From contig DASUFE010000027.1 in the NCBI GenBank assembly GCA_036274675.1, forward strand, positions 1 through 23,874: a stretch of DNA of 23,874 nucleotides, read 5' to 3'. A program made the position numbers and the translations under genes. Positions 7,324 to 13,671 of this stretch are shown in pieces (position 1 is the first letter of the stretch; each line of letters starts with the position of its first letter). This DNA is from DASUFE01 sp036274675. Its GTDB lineage: Bacteria; Pseudomonadota; Gammaproteobacteria; HTCC5015. The notes beneath the pieces were generated by a model. That model saw only the letters and a list, made by a program, of their open reading frames with translations, did not search any database and was not told the origin of the DNA.

Positions 7324-8855
7324 TCGAGGTGGAACACGCGTGCCATCCAGGCCTTGAAACGGCGCCCAAGGGAAGCCTGCGGATCACTATCGAAGCGCTT
7401 GTTGCCGTCATCCCAGTTCAGCCCATGCTTGTTCAGGGACAGCTTCCAGGCATGGTCGCCCGCGGAATAATCGGCGAAGATCGACTCCAACTGCGCGGCA
7501 AGTTTCGGGTTCTCCACCATGACGCCCTGCTCACAGTTCAGCCAGGTCGACCGCGGGTCGAGGTTGTAACTGCCCACGAAGGCAATGTTGCCGTCCATGA
7601 GCAGGGCCTTGGTATGCAGGCTCGCACCGGAGGAACCGAACAGGCTCGAACGCACCTGCCCATCCGCCTGGGGCTTCAGTTCCCACAGCTCGACACCGCC
7701 CGCGAGCAACGGTTTGCGGTAGCGCGAATATCCGCCGTGTACGGCCGCTACGTCGTTCGCCGCCAGTGAGTTTGTGAGCACGCTTACCCGTTTGCCTTCC
7801 CGCACCGAGGCGACGAGCTGTTCGGTCAAGCGTTTCCCCGGAATGAAATAGGGAGATACGATCGTCAGCTCATTCTTAAGTTCGTTCATCACCGTGCGCA
7901 ATGCGGCTCCCACCTGTGTGCGCTGCGCATCCTTCCGATCCATAACCACCTTGGATGGGTCATCCGCGACGAAGAGATACCGGGAAGCCCACTCCATCGG
8001 CCAGTGACCCTCGATGAGGAGTTTTATCACGTCGTCCATGCGGAGCGCGGCCGCATAACGGCTTTGCGCGACTGCTTTCGAGCGTTCGGTATATTCCGTG
8101 CGCAACCGCTTCAGCGCTTCGCGACTGACGCTAGCAGGATCAAGCACTTCCATCGGATAGGCATAGGGTGAGTTCCAGTAGCGGTCGAAGACGTCGGAAG
8201 CCTCGCGCACCACCGGCCCGATCATCGCGAAATCCAGATCGAAGAAGTTCATTTCATCGCTGGCGCCGAAGTATTCGTCGCCGATGTTGCGCCCGCCCGT
8301 GACGGCGATGCGGTTGTCGACAATCCATGACTTGTTGTGCATGCGGCGGTTGACCCTTTTGAAGTTCGCCATGCTCTCGCCGACCAGGCCGAGCATGCCG
8401 CTGCGGGAACGGAAGGGGTTGAAGGTACGCACATGAATATTCGGATGCGCGGCCAGCGCCGCGAGTCCCTCGTTCAGCGCGCGGCCATCCATATCGTCGA
8501 GCAGCAACCTGACCTTCACCCCTCGATCGGCCGCCTCAAGCAGGGTATTGGCCAGATAGATGCCCGTGTCATCCTCATGCCAGAGATAGGTCTGGACATC
8601 GATGCTGCGCGCGGCCAGCACCGCGCTGCGCACACGGAGCATGAAGGCCTCCGGTCCATCCACGACGAGCCGGAACGCAGACACGCCGGGATGGCTCGCC
8701 TCGGCCCGTTCGATGACGTTATCGAGAGGTCCCCCGGCGGCGGGTTGCACAGCGGTTTCGAACGGCAACTCCGGACGCGGCTGCACGGGGGCGCAGGCGG
8801 TCAGTGTGCTCAAAAACAGCGATAGCAGATTTCCCAGAATCAGCACGCGCAACAT
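7311..8855 (-). CDS. Phospholipase D / cardiolipin synthase-like lipoprotein (ClsC type)
   Basis: A protein of 514 residues from the ATG at 8855 (523 from a GTG at 8882). The ATG is preferred because MLRVLILGNLLSLFLSTLTAC is a clean lipoprotein signal with lipobox LTAC (Cys21), and a candidate promoter lies close upstream. The mature part carries two HKD motifs. The first is MHNKSWIVDNRIAVTGGRN (His173, Lys175); the second is LHTKALLMDGNIAFVGSYN (His414, Lys416, Asp421). The pair defines a phosphatidyl-transferring PLD fold. Order and spacing resemble E. coli ClsC (YmdC), which makes cardiolipin from phosphatidylglycerol and phosphatidylethanolamine. A lipid-anchored location is less usual for ClsC itself, so a secreted phospholipase is the alternative. 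There is no ymdB-like partner gene. Confidence 0.9.
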   Translation of the reverse strand: MLRVLILGNLLSLFLSTLTACAPVQPRPELPFETAVQPAAGGPLDNVIERAEASHPGVSAFRLVVDGPEAFMLRVRSAVLAARSIDVQTYLWHEDDTGIYLANTLLEAADRGVKVRLLLDDMDGRALNEGLAALAAHPNIHVRTFNPFRSRSGMLGLVGESMANFKRVNRRMHNKSWIVDNRIAVTGGRNIGDEYFGASDEMNFFDLDFAMIGPVVREASDVFDRYWNSPYAYPMEVLDPASVSREALKRLRTEYTERSKAVAQSRYAAALRMDDVIKLLIEGHWPMEWASRYLFVADDPSKVVMDRKDAQRTQVGAALRTVMNELKNELTIVSPYFIPGKRLTEQLVASVREGKRVSVLTNSLAANDVAAVHGGYSRYRKPLLAGGVELWELKPQADGQVRSSLFGSSGASLHTKALLMDGNIAFVGSYNLDPRSTWLNCEQGVMVENPKLAAQLESIFADYSAGDHAWKLSLNKHGLNWDDGNKRFDSDPQASLGRRFKAWMARVFHLEAQL

Positions 8856-8886
8856 ATACAGAACTCTTGCCCGATCTTTCACTTAC

Positions 8887-8892
8887 CGTATA
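8887..8892 (-). promoter_or_regulatory. Possible -10 element for the phospholipase gene
   Basis: On the minus strand this reads TATACG. Transcription would start at about 8880, leaving a leader of roughly 25 bases before the ATG at 8855. The FNR-type site upstream would be centred about 39 bases before that start, close to the usual -41.5 position of an activator. Confidence 0.35.
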
Positions 8893-8911
8893 ACAATAAA
8901 CAAAACCTGAC

Positions 8912-8925
8912 TTGACTTGGATCAA
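8912..8925. promoter_or_regulatory. FNR/ANR-type binding site
   Basis: TTGACTTGGATCAA matches the FNR/ANR consensus TTGAT-N4-ATCAA at nine of ten positions. It lies in the 120-base gap before the phospholipase-like gene, in a suitable position for activation of that gene. No other gene starts nearby in the opposite direction. Confidence 0.5.
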
Positions 8926-9005
8926 TAAGCCTCAATGAGGTGTACAACCAAACTGTCCATTCGATTTTTCCACGACCCGCGAAGTCCGCGGCAAGCAGAT
9001 GTTTT

Positions 9006-9428
9006 TTATTGAGAAAGCCGATAGGCCTGACGCGCCAGCAACTTCCAGGAGCGGCACTCCCGACGCCAGACCAGCATTATACCGATCCGGATCGTGCCAG
9101 GCTCCTTGCCCTTGTCGTGGGTATGAGCGTACAGGTTGTGGCGCGCAATTGCGATATCGCCGCTCGTTTTTATTGCTTGTGCCGTGAGTTCGATGGACAA
9201 AAAGCGTGAATGGCCTTCCAGCATGGTAAGGAAAAACTCTTCCCGGTTTTCGATCCGGCCATTGGAATGCCCATAGCTGAGATCTGGCGAAGTAAGTTCT
9301 TCCAGTACGGAGCGCTCGGGTTTCAGCAGCGCGGCGACGAAGGCGTCCACCCTCGCGCGCACCCCCGCCGCGGCGTCACCCCGCGCGCCGCCAAATAAAC
9401 CGCATAATTGTGATATCGCCCGCCTCAT
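9006..9428 (-). CDS. NTF2-like (DUF4440/SnoaL) protein
   Basis: About 140 residues from the ATG at 9428; a GTG at 9461 would add 11 residues and neither start has a strong ribosome site. RARVDAFVAALLKPERSVLEELTSPDLSYGHSNGRIENREEFF is the usual N-terminal helix-then-strand layout of the DUF4440/NTF2-like fold, and it is followed by ELTAQAIKTSGDIAIARHNLYAH and a final strand with VWRRECRSWKLLARQAYRL. The histidines in YGHSNG and ARHNLYAH are typical of members with a pocket. Close relatives often have a Sec or lipoprotein signal; here the N-terminus (MRRAISQLCGLFGG) is only weakly so. Substrate unknown. It is divergent from the antiporter gene. Confidence 0.75.
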   Translation of the reverse strand: MRRAISQLCGLFGGARGDAAAGVRARVDAFVAALLKPERSVLEELTSPDLSYGHSNGRIENREEFFLTMLEGHSRFLSIELTAQAIKTSGDIAIARHNLYAHTHDKGKEPGTIRIGIMLVWRRECRSWKLLARQAYRLSQ

Positions 9429-9467
9429 ACGTCTTTGCTCAGTCTCCGGTCCGCCCGGCACTGCCGG

Positions 9468-9473
9468 TATAAT
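9468..9473 (+). promoter_or_regulatory. Possible -10 element for the antiporter gene
   Basis: A perfect TATAAT, 34 bases before the ATG at 9508. No recognisable -35 hexamer lies 16-18 bases upstream. Confidence 0.35.
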
Positions 9474-9507
9474 ACTTCAGGACTTCATCACTGACGAATG
9501 AAAAACA

Positions 9508-11205
9508 ATGGACCATAACCTGCCCCTGATTACGACCCTGGCCGCGGGCTTCGGCCTGGCCCTGATCTTCGGCTTTATAGCCGAGCGGCTCAAGGTTCCG
9601 GCCCTGGTCGGATACCTGCTGGCTGGCATCGTACTGGGCCCGTCGACGCCCGGCTTCGTGGCCGACGTGGATCTCGCGTCCGAGCTGGCGGAAGTCGGCG
9701 TCATGCTGCTGATGTTCGGCGTCGGCCTGCATTTCTCGCTGGATGACCTGTTGTCCGTAAAGCGTATCGCGTTGCCTGGAGCCGTCGTACAGATGACGGT
9801 AGCGACGCTGCTCGGCATGGGCATGGCGACGTGGTGGGGGTGGAGCGCCGGCAATGCCTTTGTGTTCGGGCTGACGCTTTCCTGCGCCAGTACAGTGGTA
9901 CTGCTCAAGGCTCTCGAAGCCCGCAACCTGGTGGAGACCATGAACGGCCGCATTGCCGTCGGCTGGCTGGTAGTGGAGGACCTCGCGACCGTGCTGATCC
10001 TGGTGCTGCTGCCGCCTCTCTCCGGGATACTGGATTCCTCCACGACCATTGTGGGAGACGAACGGCTCTGGCTCGCGCTGGGCAAGACCCTGCTCCAGGT
10101 GGCCGCCTTCATCGCGCTGATGTTCATCGGCGGCCGCCGCGTACTGCCCCGGCTGCTGTGGCATGTCGCGCGCACCGGCTCACGCGAACTGTTTACCCTG
10201 TCGGTGATCGCGGTGGCGATCGGCATCGCCTTCGGCGCCGCCGAACTTTTCAAGGTTTCCTTCGCGCTCGGCGCCTTCTTCGCCGGCATGGTGCTGCGGG
10301 AATCGGAGTTCAGCCACCGCGCCGCGCGCGAATCGCTGCCGCTGCGCGACGCTTTCGCCGTGCTGTTCTTCGTTTCCGTCGGCATGCTGTTCGAGCCGCG
10401 CGCGCTGATCGAGCATCCCTGGCAGATCCTGGGCGTGGTCGCCATCATCATCGCCGGCAAATCCGTCGCGGCAATGGCGCTGGTGCTCGCCTTCCGCTAC
10501 CCGCTCAGCACCGCGCTCACGGTCGCCGCCAGCCTCGCTCAGATCGGCGAGTTCTCTTTCATCCTTGCCGGCCTTGCAACCTCGCTCGGACTGCTGCCCC
10601 CCGAAGCCATGAACCTCGTGCTGGCGGGGGCGCTGCTGTCGATCGCGCTCAATCCCCTGGTGTTCGCCTCCATCGCGCCGCTCAAAAAGTGGGTGCTCGA
10701 CCGCTCCGAGCTGGCGCGCAAACTCGACCGCCGCCAGGATCCCTTCGCGGAGCTGCCGATGAGCACGGAACGCCACTATCTGGCGAACCAGGTGGTGCTG
10801 GTGGGTCACGGCCGGGTTGGCTGCCGCATCGCGCATGCGCTGCGGAAACCCGGCATTCCGTGTATCGTCGTGGATGCAAACCGCGAGATCGTGGAGAGTC
10901 TGCGCAAACAGGGGCTGGCCGCCGTCTCGGGCGATGCCGCCGAACCCGGAGTACTGATTCAGGCGCATATCGTGGACGCCGCTATGCTCGTGGTTGCGGT
11001 GCATAACCCGCTCAACGTGCGGAAAATGGTCGAAACCGCGCGCACGCTGAATCCGGATATCGAGATCGTGCTGCGCACTCACAGCGGCGAAGAATCGAGA
11101 CTGCTGCGCAGCGAAGGATTCGGCACGGTGTTCTACGGCGAAGAAGAACTTGCCAGAGGCATGACGCAGTATATATTGCAACACCTGACTCCGCCGGAGG
11201 CATAG
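9508..11205 (+). CDS. ybaL: YbaL-type CPA2 cation/proton antiporter with TrkA-N domain
   Basis: A 565-residue inner-membrane protein. Residues 1-395 form the Na+/H+ exchanger-like CPA2 domain with about 12-13 helices: PALVGYLLAGIVLGPSTPGF, LAEVGVMLLMFGVGLHFS, GWLVVEDLATVLILVLLP, TGSRELFTLSV, SFALGAFFAGMVLRESEFSHRA, LPLRDAFAVLFFVSVGML and ASLAQIGEFSFILAG. Residues 428-545 are a cytoplasmic TrkA-N (RCK) domain with the nucleotide-binding VGHGRVGCRIA (G433, G435, G438). Similarity to E. coli YbaL runs the whole length (TPLITT-like start, same motif order). The family exports K+ (or Na+) in exchange for protons under nucleotide control. The C-terminus is a few residues shorter than usual, without an obvious defect. 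Confidence 0.93.
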   Translation: MDHNLPLITTLAAGFGLALIFGFIAERLKVPALVGYLLAGIVLGPSTPGFVADVDLASELAEVGVMLLMFGVGLHFSLDDLLSVKRIALPGAVVQMTVATLLGMGMATWWGWSAGNAFVFGLTLSCASTVVLLKALEARNLVETMNGRIAVGWLVVEDLATVLILVLLPPLSGILDSSTTIVGDERLWLALGKTLLQVAAFIALMFIGGRRVLPRLLWHVARTGSRELFTLSVIAVAIGIAFGAAELFKVSFALGAFFAGMVLRESEFSHRAARESLPLRDAFAVLFFVSVGMLFEPRALIEHPWQILGVVAIIIAGKSVAAMALVLAFRYPLSTALTVAASLAQIGEFSFILAGLATSLGLLPPEAMNLVLAGALLSIALNPLVFASIAPLKKWVLDRSELARKLDRRQDPFAELPMSTERHYLANQVVLVGHGRVGCRIAHALRKPGIPCIVVDANREIVESLRKQGLAAVSGDAAEPGVLIQAHIVDAAMLVVAVHNPLNVRKMVETARTLNPDIEIVLRTHSGEESRLLRSEGFGTVFYGEEELARGMTQYILQHLTPPEA

Positions 11206-11219
11206 TACACCCCTGGCGG

Positions 11220-12347
11220 CTAGTATGATTCGACCTCGTATTCGGCATTATCCAGCGCGGAAACCTTGGCCAGAGTATCCTGCCGGATGACTTCGGACGT
11301 GCTTTGGGGCAGCTCGCCTTCGACGGTTACCTGGATGCAATGACTTTCCTCTACGAAACGTACCACGACGCCGTCGACGCGGATCCGGTACACGTTGTAT
11401 TCGCCATCAGCTTCCGGCAGCTTTTCATGCGCCATCGCCGGGGAATAGATGTTCCTGATGAGCCTTGCGTCGGGAGTATGGCCCGTCCTCGCCGAGAGAT
11501 CCTCCATGCTCTTTTTATATTCTTCTTCCCATTTCATTTCATAATTGAACAAAGCCTGCCTGATATACCAGAGATGATTGAACTTGCGATCTTTGCGCCG
11601 AAGCTCCCAGCGAACCCACCGCCGTTCCGTCAGCCTCTCCCAGCGCCAGTCATTGAGACTCAATCTCCAGTCGTCGATATTCTCTCTTAACGGGATTCCG
11701 GGACCGGAATCGAGTTTGCCCCCGCTCAGAATAATAAATCTCCGGTCCGCACTTAATTCCGCCTTGTGCTCGTGTATCCAGCCCGGCGACGGCCCGGAAG
11801 TCGTCACCTCGCTGACTTCATAGGTAGCCGTGTCTAGCAGCAAGACCTGAGTCTGCTCCCGACGCTGTTCCGGATAGCCCAGATTCCCAACAATGACTAT
11901 ATTGCCGTCGACCGGTGTCGCGGTATGAAAGTCCGTGGGAGGAAACACGCTTTTGGGATAACAGTAAAATTCGATCGAATCGCCGGCTGTTAAAACGACA
12001 ACATCGTTGTAAATATGAAAGTCAGGGTCATAGTGGTCTTCGTGTTCCCCTGCAACGAAGATTGTCCTGCCATCCGGCAGACGGGTCGACGTCCGGCCGA
12101 AGCGATCGAAACTCCAGGTGGGACCTGCCTGCATGGGCGATGGTCCGTTCATTTTTTCGGTTGCCCGGAAACCATCCAGCCTGGAGCGAACCAGCCATTC
12201 CCAGACCTTGCTTTCGACTTTCTCGGGATTCGAGTTTCCAACCCTTGGAAAACGCCATTCCCGGAACGATTCCGGCGTCACTCCAAACAAGCCAGGGTCT
12301 ATCTCAGCCGCCCTTTCATCCTCGAATCCGTCATTTGATTCGCTCAT
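11220..12347 (-). CDS. Uncharacterised kelch/propeller-like cytoplasmic protein
   Basis: A 375-residue protein without a signal peptide. The first 35 residues are acidic. From about residue 70 there are repeats of beta-rich pattern: WSFDRFGRTSTRLPDGRTIFVAGEHED, VVVLTAGDSIEFYCYPKSVFPPTDFHTATPVDGNIVIVGNLGY and RRFIILSGG. They resemble kelch repeats (a Gly-Gly pair, Tyr or Trp later in each blade) but I count only three or four. Residues 226-265 are Trp-rich and basic (DDWRLSLNDWRWERLTERRWVRWELRRKDRK), unlike a regular blade. The C-terminus is a separate small alpha/beta part. It follows rssA with 19 bases between, so it is co-transcribed. Function unknown. Confidence 0.75.
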   Translation of the reverse strand: MSESNDGFEDERAAEIDPGLFGVTPESFREWRFPRVGNSNPEKVESKVWEWLVRSRLDGFRATEKMNGPSPMQAGPTWSFDRFGRTSTRLPDGRTIFVAGEHEDHYDPDFHIYNDVVVLTAGDSIEFYCYPKSVFPPTDFHTATPVDGNIVIVGNLGYPEQRREQTQVLLLDTATYEVSEVTTSGPSPGWIHEHKAELSADRRFIILSGGKLDSGPGIPLRENIDDWRLSLNDWRWERLTERRWVRWELRRKDRKFNHLWYIRQALFNYEMKWEEEYKKSMEDLSARTGHTPDARLIRNIYSPAMAHEKLPEADGEYNVYRIRVDGVVVRFVEESHCIQVTVEGELPQSTSEVIRQDTLAKVSALDNAEYEVESY

Positions 12348-12366
12348 GACAAAAACCTTAGTCAGA

Positions 12367-13290
12367 TTATGGAGTAAGGTCTTGCGTTACGTTCGAGCCG
12401 ATCAATTCCCGCAGTTCGGGCAACGCCGCTTCGGCAGCGCGCTCGCCCTCGGCGATCGCGATCGCGCCCCGATGATAGTCCATAAGCGCGAAATCCGACA
12501 GGCGCGGCCGTATCAGCACGTCGGCCGGCTCGCCCGCGAGGCGGCTGCGCGTGATGCGCACCTGCATGATATTGAGGCTGATATTGATGACGTCGAGGAT
12601 AGAGGGCATTTCGATCGACGGCTCCTCCGACCCGCTCTTGAGGCGCCCCAGGCCCGGCAATTTATCCAATATCGTCGCCAGCGCGCCGCGCGTCTTCGAC
12701 TCCGGTTCATCCTCTTCGGCTTCCATATGCCAGCCCATCAGATCCCAGTTCAGGTCGACACCGATCACGATATCGGCGCCCATTGCACGGCACAGCGAAA
12801 CGGGTATCGGATTGACCAGCGCGCCGTCCACCAGCAGCCGGCCGTCGATCTGCGCCGGCGTGAACAGGGCGGGCAGTGCGATGGAAGCGCGCACCGCCTC
12901 GACGATAGAGCCCTTGCGCAGCCACACTTCGCGTCCGGTGATGAGTTCCGTCGCGACCGCGCCGAAGGTCTTGGGCAGATCTTTAATATCCTTGTCATCG
13001 AAATATCGATGCAGGAAGGTACGGATTTTATGGCCCTGCAACAGCCCGCCGCTCAGCCTGAAATCGAGCAGGCCCAGCACATTCTTCCAGGTCAGGCTCT
13101 TGACCCAGCTTTCAAGGCCCTCCAGTTGCCCGTCCGCGTAGGCGGCGCCGACCAGCGAACCGATGGAAGTGCCGCATATGATGTCCGGCGCGATACCGGC
13201 CCTTTCGAGAGTACGAATGATCCCGATATGTGACCAGCCGCGGGCGGAACCGCTGCCCAAGGCAAGTCCGATTGTGTGTTTGCGTCGCAT
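12367..13290 (-). CDS. rssA: Patatin-like phospholipase RssA
   Basis: A 307-residue patatin-fold serine hydrolase. It starts at the ATG at 13290, which has AGGGAAGGAC just upstream; an in-frame GTG further up adds 24 residues that do not match the family. LGSGSARG (11-18) forms the oxyanion site, GTSIG (40-44) holds the catalytic Ser42, and DGA (155-157) the catalytic Asp155. The order LGSGSARGWSHIGIIRTLERAGI, CGTSIGSLVGAAYA, FGAVATELITGREVWL and VDGALVNPIPVSLCRAMGADIVIGVDL follows E. coli RssA closely, as do the residues FALMDYHRGAIAIAEGE near the end. Physiological substrate is not known; the fold predicts acyl-ester hydrolysis of lipids. Cytoplasmic. Confidence 0.93.
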   Translation of the reverse strand: MRRKHTIGLALGSGSARGWSHIGIIRTLERAGIAPDIICGTSIGSLVGAAYADGQLEGLESWVKSLTWKNVLGLLDFRLSGGLLQGHKIRTFLHRYFDDKDIKDLPKTFGAVATELITGREVWLRKGSIVEAVRASIALPALFTPAQIDGRLLVDGALVNPIPVSLCRAMGADIVIGVDLNWDLMGWHMEAEEDEPESKTRGALATILDKLPGLGRLKSGSEEPSIEMPSILDVINISLNIMQVRITRSRLAGEPADVLIRPRLSDFALMDYHRGAIAIAEGERAAEAALPELRELIGSNVTQDLTP

Positions 13291-13354
13291 GTCCTTCCCT
13301 ATCCCTAAGGAGCGCCGGCAAATCCGGCCGGCGTATCTCTTCGGACATTTTGCA

Positions 13355-13379
13355 GTGGGCAAAGTGCGCGCTTGCCCAA
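13355..13379 (-). terminator. Hairpin downstream of the cysteine-rich gene
   Basis: On the minus strand TGGGCAA (13378-13372) pairs with TTGCCCA (13362-13356) across a nine-base loop. This is a seven-base perfect stem just after the end of the cysteine-rich gene, but no T-run follows. It may end or attenuate the transcript before rssA. Confidence 0.35.
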
Positions 13380-13386
13380 TTACGCC

Positions 13387-13649
13387 CTATTCAGCTTCGG
13401 CCTGTGCCGGCGGCGCCTTGTTGAACCGGCCCGCGATAATGTCGCTTTCCGCGGCCGAACGTCCCCGAGACGCAACCCTTGACGCAGACATACCTTCCCG
13501 GATTCTCGGGATTCTCCTCGCAGTACGCGTAGCAGCCGCCTGAACAACTGGCGCTGCCCGCGCACGGAGGCGCAGCTGACCGCGAGCGCGGCCGGCGCCG
13601 CCGTCAGCCCGAGCGCTATTGCCGTTACCAGGTTCCTGAGCTTCTCCAT
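13387..13649 (-). pseudogene. Secreted cysteine-rich small protein, apparently frameshifted twice
   Basis: The ATG at 13649 has AAGGAG seven bases upstream and starts MEKLRNLVTAIALGLTAAPAALA, a clear signal peptide. The following residues in that frame are Arg-rich and unlike a protein (the frame runs past 13387 without the natural stop). One frame over, the same bases read CAGSASCSGGCYAYCEEN, then PENPGRYVCVKGCVSGTF. In the third frame they read AAESDIIAGRFNKAPPAQAE and stop at a TAG (13387-13389). Removing one base near 13580 and one near 13456 would give one 86-residue protein with seven or eight cysteines. It starts 22 bases after the secreted propeller gene. Whether these shifts are real decay or base-calling errors cannot be decided here. 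Family unknown. Confidence 0.65.
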
Positions 13650-13671
13650 GTTCTCTCCTTGGGTTGCGATA

